The notes under the pieces were generated by a model. It was not told the origin of the DNA, did no database searches, and saw nothing but the letters and a program-made list of their open reading frames with translations. The position numbers were made by a program, and so were the translations under genes. DNA of 39,287 nt from assembly GCA_011192015.1 (NCBI GenBank), contig DUET01000092.1:1-39287 (forward strand), read 5' to 3'. Source of the stretch: Anaerolineae bacterium (lineage in GTDB: Bacteria; Chloroflexota; Anaerolineae; Anaerolineales; E44-bin32). Below are positions 6,805 to 15,153 of the stretch, piece after piece; position 1 is the stretch's first letter, and each line of letters opens with the position of its first letter.

Positions 6805-8748
6805 ATGAACACACAACGGATCTGGTTCAGACCGAAAATCCTGCGTGCACTGGCCTTACCCGCACTCGTTGTAGCCATCGGTTTGCAAACTTCTCGCATC
6901 TTCTTCCCCAGCCTTGCCTGGTATCTCAAGGACACGGTCGGTGTTGGCTCGATCACGCTTGCCGTCTACGCATTCGGCACCTTTCTTTTCGCCTTCCTCG
7001 CCGCAGTGCTACGCCGTCTGGCGGGCGCGCGCCTCTCCCTGCTCATCACCGGCGGTGGATTAGCCATCTTGCGCCTGGTCGAGCAGATCGTATTCGTTCC
7101 CCAACTCGACCTTTGGCTGAGTATGGTTGGTGTCATCTTGTTCCTGCTCTTCCTGCCGATCTTCGTGGGGCACTTGCGCGCTCAAAGCGACCGCTTTTCC
7201 GCTCCCAGACTCGGATACGGCTTGCTGCTGGGGTTAACTCTCGACGCCGCCATCCACGGCGCAACTTCCACGCTCGATCTGAGCTGGATACCCGGTGTCG
7301 TGCCCCTGCTGGTGGTAGCGCTTGCATGCGCGCTGGTGCTTTGGCTGCTCGTGGATGAAACCCTGCCCGGCAGTTCCCAACCCGGCGAAGCGAGCTGGAA
7401 AGACGCGCTTCCGCTGATCGCCCTGGGGCCGTTTCTCACCTTCCAGGCCTTGGTGCTGCAGAATCAAGGCTGGGTCTCGGAGGTTGCTGGCATCCAATCC
7501 GGGTTGGCGTTCACCGTGGTCATGGTGGGTAATTTGCTATCGATTGGAATGATGGCCTGGGCCTTCGCCCGTCCACATACCCTGCACCCGCTGTTGGGAT
7601 TGGCCACCGCCTTCTACTTCGGTTGGGCGGGTTTTTCTGCGGCGACACCTCACCCGGGCTTCCTCGTCACAGCGCTTTTCAGCCAGTTGTTGATGGGTTG
7701 GAGTTGGGGAACGCTTGCCACGGTCACGATGTCCTCCATGAAGCGAGGGCTCTGGCGGACGACATTGAGCCTCGGGATCGGTATGTTCCTGTTTCTGATG
7801 CTCTCCTTCGTCTACTATGTCTCTCTCGATATTGCTCTTCCCATTCCGCGCAGCGCCATCCTTCCCGCCGCCGCGGTCCTGTTCGGGCTGATCATCTTCC
7901 TGGCCTCCCTGCGAGTGCGCAAAATGCCTCGCTCTCCCTGGGTGGATTGGACGCCGATCGTGGTCGCTACGGCGCTGGTGCTAGTTCCCTTGGGACACTG
8001 GCTCACACAGGGTCCGATCATCCAACCCGAAGAGCCCACCGGCCTTCCGGTGAACGTCATGACCTACAACCTGCACTCGGCATACGACGTATCCGGCCGC
8101 CAGGATCCCGAGGCCATCGCCCAGGTGATCGAGGCCAGCGGCGCCAAGATCATCGCCCTGCAGGAAGTCTCACGCGGCTGGTTGATCAACGGCTCCACTG
8201 ATCTGGCCACATGGCTGGCGCAGCGCCTGCGCATGCAATTGCTCTTCCAGGGCACGACGGGACCCATGTGGGGCAACGCCATTCTCACTTCCTATCCCAT
8301 CCTCGACCATGGTTGGGGAACCCTTCCAAGCGGCGAATCCTTGCTCGACCGCGGCTATCTGTGGGCGCTCATCGATATCGGTGCCGACGAGCCCCTGCAT
8401 GTGATTGCCACGCACCTTCACCACGTGGAGGGAGAGAACGAAATTCGGTTGCTCCAGGTTCCGGTGTTGCTCGAGTATTGGGATGGAGCGCCGTTCTCCC
8501 TGATCACCGGCGATATGAACGCCGAACCTCATGAAGCGGAGATCGATCTCTTCCGTCAGGCGGGATTGTTGGATTCTTGGAGCGAAGCCGGAGAGGGAGA
8601 TGGCTTCACGTTCTCCGCAAACGATCCTTTCAAGCGCATCGATTGGGTCTGGCATACGCCTGACCTCACAGCCACACGAGCCGAAAGAATCGAAACCCAG
8701 GCTTCAGATCACATCCCAGTTCTCGTCACACTCGACATAAACCCCTGA
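6805..8748 (+). CDS. Polytopic membrane protein fused to an endonuclease/exonuclease/phosphatase (EEP) domain
   Basis: A 647-residue fusion. Residues 1 to about 400 are very hydrophobic, with roughly 11-12 membrane helices and an MFS-like rhythm. From about residue 415 a complete EEP domain follows: MTYN, the metal-binding glutamate in ALQE (E454), THLHH, the catalytic GDMN (D570, N572) and the final SDH (D635, H636). EEP enzymes cleave phosphodiesters or phosphomonoesters, including phospholipids, inositol phosphates and nucleic acids. The last membrane helix directly precedes the domain, so the substrate could be a lipid headgroup. Multi-helix plus EEP is also the layout of eukaryotic CWH43/PGAP2IP. 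AGGAG precedes the ATG by 6 bases. It is flanked by terminators, so it is a single-gene unit. Confidence 0.85.
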   Translation: MNTQRIWFRPKILRALALPALVVAIGLQTSRIFFPSLAWYLKDTVGVGSITLAVYAFGTFLFAFLAAVLRRLAGARLSLLITGGGLAILRLVEQIVFVPQLDLWLSMVGVILFLLFLPIFVGHLRAQSDRFSAPRLGYGLLLGLTLDAAIHGATSTLDLSWIPGVVPLLVVALACALVLWLLVDETLPGSSQPGEASWKDALPLIALGPFLTFQALVLQNQGWVSEVAGIQSGLAFTVVMVGNLLSIGMMAWAFARPHTLHPLLGLATAFYFGWAGFSAATPHPGFLVTALFSQLLMGWSWGTLATVTMSSMKRGLWRTTLSLGIGMFLFLMLSFVYYVSLDIALPIPRSAILPAAAVLFGLIIFLASLRVRKMPRSPWVDWTPIVVATALVLVPLGHWLTQGPIIQPEEPTGLPVNVMTYNLHSAYDVSGRQDPEAIAQVIEASGAKIIALQEVSRGWLINGSTDLATWLAQRLRMQLLFQGTTGPMWGNAILTSYPILDHGWGTLPSGESLLDRGYLWALIDIGADEPLHVIATHLHHVEGENEIRLLQVPVLLEYWDGAPFSLITGDMNAEPHEAEIDLFRQAGLLDSWSEAGEGDGFTFSANDPFKRIDWVWHTPDLTATRAERIETQASDHIPVLVTLDINP

Positions 8749-8756
8749 ACAACTCC

Positions 8757-8787
8757 GCGCGGGAAGCCGGTCGCCGGCTTCCCGCGC
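8757..8787 (+). terminator. Hairpin terminator after the EEP fusion gene
   Basis: A perfect 14-bp GC-rich stem (8757-8770 with 8774-8787) and a 3-base loop, 8 bases after the stop codon. There is no long T-run. Confidence 0.7.
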
Positions 8788-8982
8788 CTGCTCTTGGTAT
8801 CCCGGATGGGCCTGTCTTGCTATTTGGATTCCACCTTGATCCATGCTCCCCTGTGTCCTATCTGAGTCGACGCCCACGTGCTGCTGATGGAGGTTCCGCC
8901 GACGGCCAACGGTTTCGCGACGCCCCGGATGGCCGAAACACGTTCCTGGTTGCCTTGGGAAGAAATTCCCCGCTGAAGGAAA

Positions 8983-9001
8983 GCGAGCGCGTAACGCTCG
9001 C
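8983..9001 (+). promoter_or_regulatory. Small hairpin next to the rpiB ribosome binding site
   Basis: A 7-bp stem (8983-8989 with 8995-9001), loop CGTAA, ending one base before the AGGAG of the next gene. It could affect access to that site, but no evidence beyond position is visible. Confidence 0.3.
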
Positions 9002-9013
9002 AGGAGATTGCTC

Positions 9014-9478
9014 ATGAAGATCGCCGTGGGTTCCGATGAACGCACCAGCTTGACGGATGCGGTTCTTGAATACTTGAATGAAGAAGGTCACGATCTGACG
9101 CTCGTCGGCCCCCTGAACGATCAATCCGCTTCATGGCCTCAGGTGGCGCGCCAGGTAGCCGAAGCTGTGGCCTTGAGTCAAGTTGACGAAGGCTTGCTCT
9201 TCTGCTGGACCGGCACCGGTGTCAGCATAGCCGCCAACAAGGTTCCCGGTGTGCGCGCCGCGCTGTGTGACGATGCCGAGACCGCCCGTGGGGCTCGCCT
9301 TTGGAACGACGCCAACGTTCTTTGCCTCTCCCTCCGGCGCACTTCGCATGTCATTGCCATGGAGATCCTGCAAGCCTGGTTTAGCACAGCCTATCAGTCC
9401 AATCCCGAAGACGATGCCTGCCTGGATGCGGTGGCAGAGATCGAGCGCGCTTACAGCAAAGCAGACCCATCCCCTTAG
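9014..9478 (+). CDS. rpiB: RpiB/LacA/LacB-family sugar-phosphate isomerase
   Basis: A 154-residue protein of the RpiB/LacAB family, which interconverts aldose and ketose phosphates such as ribose 5-phosphate and ribulose 5-phosphate. It has the N-terminal strand KIAVGSDE and the active-site loop CWTGTGVSIAANK, ending in VRAALC. In classical RpiB the loop reads CGTGIGMSIAANK, so this belongs to a variant subgroup with the cysteine kept and the following positions altered. The later block ARLWNDANVLCLSLR fits the family's second substrate loop. AGGAG lies 7 bases before the ATG. The gene stands alone between a terminator and the M32 gene. The exact sugar substrate is not certain. Confidence 0.85.
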   Translation: MKIAVGSDERTSLTDAVLEYLNEEGHDLTLVGPLNDQSASWPQVARQVAEAVALSQVDEGLLFCWTGTGVSIAANKVPGVRAALCDDAETARGARLWNDANVLCLSLRRTSHVIAMEILQAWFSTAYQSNPEDDACLDAVAEIERAYSKADPSP

Positions 9479-9510
9479 CAGATTCTGGAGCACGTGATCT
9501 GAGCCGTTTC

Positions 9511-9538
9511 TTGCGCCTACTCGCATAAGGAGTAAAAT
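9511..9538 (+). promoter_or_regulatory. Promoter of the carboxypeptidase gene
   Basis: TTGCGC (9511-9516), 16-base spacer and TAAAAT (9533-9538). The 5' leader would be about 120 bases. Confidence 0.6.
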
Positions 9539-9666
9539 ACTTCCTCAACCCAACGGCTGGAGGGCAATTCATCGCTCACACCCCATCACTTTCGAACTGC
9601 CCACTGGATTTCTGGTTAGGCATCGACTGATTCGAAACTCATAACACCAAATTCAAAGGAGTACAG

Positions 9667-11172
9667 ATGGGAGAGAAACTGAAACAATTCCGCGAGCTTT
9701 GCGGCGAGATCCATGATCTCAAGATAGCCGCTGCAGTGCTTCATTGGGATCAGCAGGTCAACATGCCGCCCGGAGGCGCTCCTGCTCGCGCTCAGCAGGT
9801 TGCCACACTAAACCAACTTGGGCATGGGATGCTCATCAGCGAGAAATTCGGCGCAGCCCTCGAAGCCGCAGGTGAAGAAGTCGCCTCACTCGATCCTGAT
9901 TCAGACGATGCGCGCATGGTCAAGCGAACGTTGCGTGATTACAAAATAGCCGTCAAAGTTCCCAACGAATGGGTCCGGGAATTCGGCCTCACCACCACAT
10001 TGGCCTTCCAGAATTGGCATGAAGCCCGAGCCGCATCGTCCTTCAAGGACTTCGCCGAAATGCTGGAGAAGATCGTCAACCTGCGCAGGCAATACTCCGA
10101 ATTCTTCGCACCCTACGACCACGTCTACGATCCCCAGCTGGACTTCTTCGAACCAGGCATGAAGACCGCCGAGGTCAAAGCCGTCTTCGAAAAACTGCGC
10201 CCCCAACAGGTCGCCCTGGTGCACGACATCGTCGAAAGAGGCAAACCCGTCGATGACGCCATCCTGCATCAGAAATTCTCCGAGAAGAAGCAATGGGATT
10301 TTGGAGAAGAGGTGGTCGCGAAGATCGGTTATGACTTCGAGCGCGGTCGCCAGGACAAGGCGGCACATCCCTTCACCATCAGCTTCCACCCGCATGATGT
10401 CCGCATTACCACGCGCGTCAATCCGCAATTCCTTCCCACGGCCTTCTTCGGAACCATGCATGAAGCGGGTCACGCCATGTATGAGCAGGGGGTGGATGTT
10501 TCCCTCGCCCGCACCGCCCTTGCGGAAGGCACATCCTACGGCGTGCACGAGTCTCAATCGCGCTTGTTCGAGAATCTCATCGGCCGCAGCAAGCCGTTCT
10601 GGAAGGCATACTACCCCAAGCTGCAGAAAGCCTTTTCCAAGCAGATCGGCTCCGTGAGCCTGGATGATTTCTATCGAGCCATCAATAAAGTCGAGCCCTC
10701 CTACATTCGCGTCGAAGCCGACGAAGCCACGTACAACCTGCACATCATGCTGCGCTTCGATCTCGAAACCGCCCTCATCAAGGGCGATCTGGCCGTGGTT
10801 GATTTGCCAGATGCATGGAACCAAAAGATCGAAGAATACTTGGGACTGGAACCTCCCGATGATGCCAACGGCGTGCTGCAGGATGTCCATTGGTCAGGGG
10901 GTTATCTCGGCTACTTCCCCACATACTCCCTGGGCAATCTGATGGCCTCCCAGCTTTGGGAGAAGATCGAAGAGGATATGCCCGACATCGATGCTCAGAT
11001 CGAGAAAAAGAAGTTTGGGGATCTGCTGGCCTGGCTGCGTGAGAACGTGCACAGGCATGGGGCGAAGTTCTACCCCCAAGAACTGCTCAAGCGAGTCACC
11101 GGAAGTGAACTGGATCCGGAGCCCTACATGCGCTATCTGCGCCGTAAATACAGCGAGATCTACGCCCTGTAG
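9667..11172 (+). CDS. Carboxypeptidase Taq (peptidase family M32)
   Basis: A 501-residue zinc carboxypeptidase of family M32, the usual length. It trims amino acids from the C-terminus of peptides in the cytoplasm. All signature blocks are present in order: HPFTIS, DVRITTR, the zinc motif HEAGH (residues 265-269), HESQSRLFEN, IRVEADE with TYNLHI, and GVLQDVHW. The N-terminal half is helical and starts FRELCGEIHDLKIAAAVLHWDQ, as in Thermus and Bacillus members. AAAGGAG precedes the ATG at the proper distance. It has its own promoter and a strong terminator, so it is monocistronic. Confidence 0.96.
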   Translation: MGEKLKQFRELCGEIHDLKIAAAVLHWDQQVNMPPGGAPARAQQVATLNQLGHGMLISEKFGAALEAAGEEVASLDPDSDDARMVKRTLRDYKIAVKVPNEWVREFGLTTTLAFQNWHEARAASSFKDFAEMLEKIVNLRRQYSEFFAPYDHVYDPQLDFFEPGMKTAEVKAVFEKLRPQQVALVHDIVERGKPVDDAILHQKFSEKKQWDFGEEVVAKIGYDFERGRQDKAAHPFTISFHPHDVRITTRVNPQFLPTAFFGTMHEAGHAMYEQGVDVSLARTALAEGTSYGVHESQSRLFENLIGRSKPFWKAYYPKLQKAFSKQIGSVSLDDFYRAINKVEPSYIRVEADEATYNLHIMLRFDLETALIKGDLAVVDLPDAWNQKIEEYLGLEPPDDANGVLQDVHWSGGYLGYFPTYSLGNLMASQLWEKIEEDMPDIDAQIEKKKFGDLLAWLRENVHRHGAKFYPQELLKRVTGSELDPEPYMRYLRRKYSEIYAL

Positions 11173-11199
11173 CCGTATTCCGGTCCAAAGACGGGCCCA

Positions 11200-11235
11200 A
11201 CGATGCGGGTTCTTCCGAACCCGCATCGTGCTTTT
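11200..11235 (+). terminator. Intrinsic terminator after the M32 gene
   Basis: A perfect stem (11200-11212 with 11217-11229) with a TTCC loop, followed by GCTTTT. Confidence 0.85.
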
Positions 11236-11305
11236 CCCACAAGCGAGACAGACATGGTTGCCACCAAGCCGTACTGCCGTAAGCGGTGCCGGGAGTTACC
11301 CCGGA

Positions 11306-11314
11306 TGGTAGAAT
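11306..11314 (+). promoter_or_regulatory. Extended -10 promoter of the small membrane gene
   Basis: TGGTAGAAT, an extended -10 element with no good -35. It lies 32 bases before the ATG at 11347. Confidence 0.4.
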
Positions 11315-11346
11315 CATCACCACTTATTCCAAACAGGAGATCGTTC

Positions 11347-11706
11347 ATGAGCTTCCTACACGGTGGGCTTGCCAATGCCCTGGTGCTCTTCACCGCCATC
11401 GCCGCGCTTTGGGGATTGCTCTCCGCCCTGCGCCAGCGCGGCGTTGACGGAAACTACTGGGGCATCCTGATGATTGCTGTGATCCTCACCATGGCCCAAG
11501 CCCTGATCGGTGGCTTGATGGCTGTGGGCGGCGAGCGACCGGCGCTCAATGTGCACTTCCTGTATGGCGCCTTGATCGTATTGGTCTTGCCTGTCTACTA
11601 CCTCATCAGTAAGGGACGTGACGATCGCAGAGCAGCCATCATCTACAGCGTGATCTGCCTCTTCATGTTCGCCATGAGTTTGCGAGCGATCGCCACTTCC
11701 ATGTGA
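11347..11706 (+). CDS. Small four-helix membrane protein, function unknown
   Basis: A 119-residue protein that is almost entirely four membrane helices with short loops. The first helix follows a short SFLHGG lead and the last ends at FAMSLRAIATSM. Two histidines (LHGG and NVHFLYG) lie near helix ends, which is a heme-ligand-like placement, but nothing else supports a heme protein. I do not recognise a named family. AGGAG lies 7 bases before the ATG. It sits between the M32 terminator and the promoter of the VanW gene, so it is probably its own unit. Confidence 0.75.
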   Translation: MSFLHGGLANALVLFTAIAALWGLLSALRQRGVDGNYWGILMIAVILTMAQALIGGLMAVGGERPALNVHFLYGALIVLVLPVYYLISKGRDDRRAAIIYSVICLFMFAMSLRAIATSM

Positions 11707-11747
11707 ACACATGGGGAACCCTGCCGGCTCATACGGCGTCTGCTGAT

Positions 11748-11756
11748 TGGTATAAT
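11748..11756 (+). promoter_or_regulatory. Extended -10 promoter of the VanW gene
   Basis: TGGTATAAT, a full extended -10, only 11 bases before the ATG at 11768. The -35 region is poor, as expected for extended -10 promoters. Confidence 0.6.
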
Positions 11757-11767
11757 CTTCGCCTTGG

Positions 11768-13630
11768 ATGATGTTGATGAGTGTTACACCTACAACAGCC
11801 CCTCCCATGCAGCGTTTTAGCGGAGCCCTCAGAAACGCGCTGATCGGCATCGCTGCGGCCGGATTGGTGATCCTCTCCGGCGCGGCGATAGTACTGGTTG
11901 GCATGCGCTATGCATACAGCAACATGGCACTTCCCGGTGTGGGCGCAGCAGGCATGAACTTGGCCGGATGGAGCGCCGAGCAGATCGAAACGGGTCTGTG
12001 GGCTGCATACGATTATCCTCAAGCGGGGCGCATTTCGCTTCGTGACGGCGATCGCTATTGGGAAGCGCGCCCCAACGATCTCGGTCTCACGATCGATGTC
12101 CCCTTCATGACGCAACAATTGCTGGCAATTGGCCGCAGCGGCTCGCTGCCGCAGATGCTTCGTGCGCAGATCGAGGCCTGGTATCGCGGCATCCAGATCC
12201 CTCCTCGACTGGTCTTCGACGAACGTGTCGCCGACTTCCAATTGCAGGCTCTCGCCGATCTGATCGATCAACCCATGTTGGAGGCTTCCCTCAGTTTGAG
12301 CGGAGTCGAAGTCGAGTTCCACAATGGACAGATTGGCCGAGAACTGGATATCGAGGCCACGAAGAACGCCCTCATCCCCTTCCTCACCAGCATGCAGGAC
12401 AGCACGATCGACCTCGTGATTCACGAGACACCCCCCGTCGTCCTCGACGCATCGGTCCAGGCAGACGCTGCAGAGCGGATCCTCAGCCAGCCCCTCATCC
12501 TGACCGCTGAAGATGCCGGCCCCTGGACAATCGATCCTGTCGAATTGGCTTCTATGATGCGCTTCGTCATCTCCACCGACGGCGCCACGTCCTTCTTCCA
12601 AATCGAGCTCGATCACGAGGCCCTGACGACCTTCCTGGCGCTCCTGGCTCCCGACCTTGCGCGCCAACCCGAGAACGCGCGCGTGATCTTCAACGATGAC
12701 ACACGTGAACTCGACCTGATGACCCCGGCGGTGATCGGACGCAGTTTGGACATCGACGCCACGATCGAGGCCGTTCGAGAGGGATTACTGGCCGGCGAAC
12801 ATCAGATCCCGATCGTCTTCGAATACACTGATCCCGCAGTAACTGACGACACCACGGCCGCCGATCTGGGGATCACCGAGGCGGTCAGCGTCGTCAGCAC
12901 GTTCTTCTATGGCTCCAGCTCGGCGCGCGTCCACAATATCAAGACCGCCTCCTCCGCATTTCACGGCATGCTCATCCCGCCGGGTGGAACGGTTTCCATG
13001 GCGGAAATCTTGGGCGAGATCAGTCTGGACACCGGGTATCGCGAAGCGTTGATCATCTACGACGGTCGCACGGTGCAGGGCGCGGGGGGAGGCGTCTGCC
13101 AGGTGAGCACGACACTCTTTCGCACTGCTTTCTTCGGCGGCTACCAGATCGACAAGCGTTACCCCCACGCCTACCGCGTGCGCTATTACGAGACGGGCAC
13201 CGGATCCCCTGGTCCGGGCTTGGATGCAACCGTATTCGTCCCCAGAGTGGATTTCCAATTCACCAACGACACCGAATTCTGGTTGCTGATGGAAACCTAC
13301 GTCTACAACAACAATCAGCTTCAGTGGAAATTCTATTCCTCCTCCGATGGCCGCCAGGTCAATTGGAGCTCCAGCGGGCCCCAGAATGTCAAGCAACCCG
13401 ATCCCCCCCTGTACCGGGAAAACCCCGAGCTCGATACCGGAGTGATCAAGCAGGTGGAGTGGGAGGCCGAAGGCATGGACGTGGTGGTCTACCGCACGGT
13501 CACCCGCCTGGGCGAGGTGCTCCACGAGGACACCTTCCGCACCCGCTACTTGCCCTGGCAGGCGGTCTACGAGTACGGTCCTGGGACCGAGCTCCCGCCG
13601 GAGGCCGGAGAACCCGAAGGCAGCGAGTAG
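11768..13630 (+). CDS. VanW-family protein with putative peptidoglycan-binding domain
   Basis: A 620-residue membrane-anchored exoprotein. One N-terminal helix (about residues 25-48) is followed by a long region with two repeats resembling the PG_binding_4 domain that precedes VanW in many Gram-positive proteins. The VanW domain spans about residues 385-520 and has the core HGMLIPPGGTVSMAEILG, GGGVCQVSTTLF and YPHAYRVRYYE. VanW proteins are linked to the cell envelope and to vancomycin resistance clusters, but their reaction is unknown. The C-terminal part has a G5-like beta composition with acidic tail. No Shine-Dalgarno is visible; ATG codons at 11768, 11771 and 11777 are all possible starts of an almost leaderless mRNA. 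Confidence 0.88.
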   Translation: MMLMSVTPTTAPPMQRFSGALRNALIGIAAAGLVILSGAAIVLVGMRYAYSNMALPGVGAAGMNLAGWSAEQIETGLWAAYDYPQAGRISLRDGDRYWEARPNDLGLTIDVPFMTQQLLAIGRSGSLPQMLRAQIEAWYRGIQIPPRLVFDERVADFQLQALADLIDQPMLEASLSLSGVEVEFHNGQIGRELDIEATKNALIPFLTSMQDSTIDLVIHETPPVVLDASVQADAAERILSQPLILTAEDAGPWTIDPVELASMMRFVISTDGATSFFQIELDHEALTTFLALLAPDLARQPENARVIFNDDTRELDLMTPAVIGRSLDIDATIEAVREGLLAGEHQIPIVFEYTDPAVTDDTTAADLGITEAVSVVSTFFYGSSSARVHNIKTASSAFHGMLIPPGGTVSMAEILGEISLDTGYREALIIYDGRTVQGAGGGVCQVSTTLFRTAFFGGYQIDKRYPHAYRVRYYETGTGSPGPGLDATVFVPRVDFQFTNDTEFWLLMETYVYNNNQLQWKFYSSSDGRQVNWSSSGPQNVKQPDPPLYRENPELDTGVIKQVEWEAEGMDVVVYRTVTRLGEVLHEDTFRTRYLPWQAVYEYGPGTELPPEAGEPEGSE

Positions 13631-13823
13631 AGCATCCGACCACCTGCGACGCCTTCGAAACCCTTGGGCTTTCCCCTCACAGGATGTTTTCAGTCTGAAG
13701 ATTGCATCTGGTATGTCGACGGGCAATGTACAGCCTACTCCACCGATCGTGCCACGCCCACGTCATGGATGCTGCCCGGGTGGAAGCAGGGGGTTCCCAC
13801 CAATCCCCCAACTTTGGGCCTCA

Positions 13824-13832
13824 TGGTAGAAT
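13824..13832 (+). promoter_or_regulatory. Extended -10 promoter of the Trm112-like gene
   Basis: TGGTAGAAT, identical to the element at 11306-11314, 21 bases before the ATG at 13854. The 223 bases between the VanW stop and this gene hold nothing else I recognise. Confidence 0.4.
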
Positions 13833-13853
13833 CGAAATCCACAGGAGATGACC

Positions 13854-14078
13854 ATGGTCAGCGACGATCTTCTCGAAATCCTGCGATGCCCTGCGTGTGT
13901 GCGTGAAAAAGAGGGGTTGCTGAAGCTGGTGAAGGATTCCTGGCTCGTCTGCCAGGAGTCCGATTGCGGCCGGAAATACCCCATTCGCGATGACATCCCC
14001 GTGATGCTGATCGATGAGGGGGATAAGTGGGTCGCTACCAGTGTGGACGATCTGCCCGTTCCCCCACCCGGAGACTGA
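13854..14078 (+). CDS. Trm112-like zinc-ribbon protein
   Basis: A 74-residue protein of the Trm112/YcaR family. These small zinc proteins act as partners and stabilisers of methyltransferases in eukaryotes and archaea, and their bacterial roles are poorly known. It shows the N-terminal LLEILRCPAC, a second Cys near residue 34 and one near 39 (CQESDCGRKYPI), and the strongly conserved YPIRDDIPVMLIDE. AGGAG is 6 bases before the ATG at 13854; the ATG at 13848 is too close to it. The downstream HEAT-repeat frame begins in the same reading frame right behind the TGA, which implies translational coupling. Confidence 0.88.
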   Translation: MVSDDLLEILRCPACVREKEGLLKLVKDSWLVCQESDCGRKYPIRDDIPVMLIDEGDKWVATSVDDLPVPPPGD

Positions 14079-14084
14079 ACCCCA

Positions 14085-14660
14085 CTGGACGAGCTCGAAT
14101 GCCTGATTGAGGAATTGATTTCGGGAGAAGATCTCCGCGCCGAGCAGGCCGTCCCCAAGTTGGCGGCCTGTGGGGATCAGGCCGTCGACATGCTCCTGGC
14201 TCTGTTGGAAGCTGAAAACCCCGATCACCGCTGGTGGGCGACACGCGCGTTAGCCGCATGCCCGCAGCCGACATCCCGGCGAGGTCTGTGCCGGTCGCTG
14301 AAAGATAAGGATCCGGCAGTCCGAACCTGCGCCGCTGCAGCTTTGCGTGCGCAGCCCTGCATCGAAGCCCTACCGCTCTTGATCTCCGCACTTCAAGAGG
14401 AGGATCGTCTCTTGGCGCGCCTGGCTGGGGACGCCTTGATTGCCCTGGGACAGGACGCCATCTCCGCTCTGGATGAGGCCAGTCAATCGGAAGATCCCGC
14501 TGTGCGCATCGAGGCCGTGCGCGCCTTGGCGAAGATGCGCCATCCCCAAACCATCTCCGCACTGTTCAAAGCCGTGGAGGATGCCTCGTCCATCGTCGTG
14601 CATTGGGCAGAGCAAGGTTTGGATGACCTCGGCGTGGGCATGATTTTCTTCGAACCCTAG
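14085..14660 (+). CDS. HEAT-repeat protein
   Basis: About 191 residues of tandem HEAT or PBS-lyase-type helical repeats, a protein-binding scaffold. Recognisable repeat pairs include RWWATRALAAC, AVRTCAAAALRAQP, RLAGDALIALG and AVRIEAVRALAKM. The start is unusual. The frame opens after the upstream TGA with a plausible first helix beginning at a CTG (14085), with GGAG 11 bases before it. The first standard start in frame is a TTG at 14115, which would cut off that helix. The gene is coupled to the Trm112-like gene and converges with DUF456, whose stop is 4 bases away. The function is unknown. Confidence 0.7.
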   Translation: MDELECLIEELISGEDLRAEQAVPKLAACGDQAVDMLLALLEAENPDHRWWATRALAACPQPTSRRGLCRSLKDKDPAVRTCAAAALRAQPCIEALPLLISALQEEDRLLARLAGDALIALGQDAISALDEASQSEDPAVRIEAVRALAKMRHPQTISALFKAVEDASSIVVHWAEQGLDDLGVGMIFFEP

Positions 14661-14664
14661 ACCG

Positions 14665-15153
14665 TCATTCAACCAACAACCAAATCACCCAGAGCAAGGT
14701 CATCCCCATGCCCAACCCGAACTTGACGAAGAAGGATGCGCCGTAGCCCAATCCCACTCCCAGCACGGCGCGCATGGACTCTACGGGCTCACGTCGCTGG
14801 ATCAACTCCACCAGGAACGTACCGATGGCCATACCCCCGAACAAGCCCAAGGGACCCAGCACGAACAGTCCGATGATCCCCAGCACGATGCCGGTGATCA
14901 CGGACCACAGGGAGGCGCCTCCCATCCTGGCGCCCGCGCTGCTGACCCACACATCCGCAGCCACCCCGATCAAGCCCATGAGGGAGATGCCCCCGAAGAG
15001 CCAGGGCCCCCATTCGCCCCAACCCACGATCAAACCGTAACCGAGTGTCGCTCCCCAGATGAGAATCACATCCGGAAGCACGGGAATGATCGATCCCAGG
15101 ATCCCGATTAGGATCATGAGCGCGCACAGTACCGTGACGATGATCTCGATCAT
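14665..15153 (-). CDS. DUF456 membrane protein
   Basis: A 162-residue protein with about five membrane helices and glycine-rich stretches, matching the DUF456 family of small integral membrane proteins of unknown function. The family's pattern of a conserved aspartate after the second helix pair ([16 protein letters not shown]) followed by [16 protein letters not shown] and an FLVELIQRR tail is visible. Its ATG overlaps the serS stop codon (ATGA), so the two are translationally coupled and share the serS T-box leader. Confidence 0.85.
   Translation of the reverse strand: MIEIIVTVLCALMILIGILGSIIPVLPDVILIWGATLGYGLIVGWGEWGPWLFGGISLMGLIGVAADVWVSSAGARMGGASLWSVITGIVLGIIGLFVLGPLGLFGGMAIGTFLVELIQRREPVESMRAVLGVGLGYGASFFVKFGLGMGMTLLWVIWLLVE

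Noticed and set aside
9901-10890. 329-codon frame opposite the M32 peptidase
   Set aside because: Antisense shadow of a gene with complete M32 motifs.
11729-12667. 312-codon frame opposite the VanW gene
   Set aside because: Antisense shadow; the VanW frame has clear domains.
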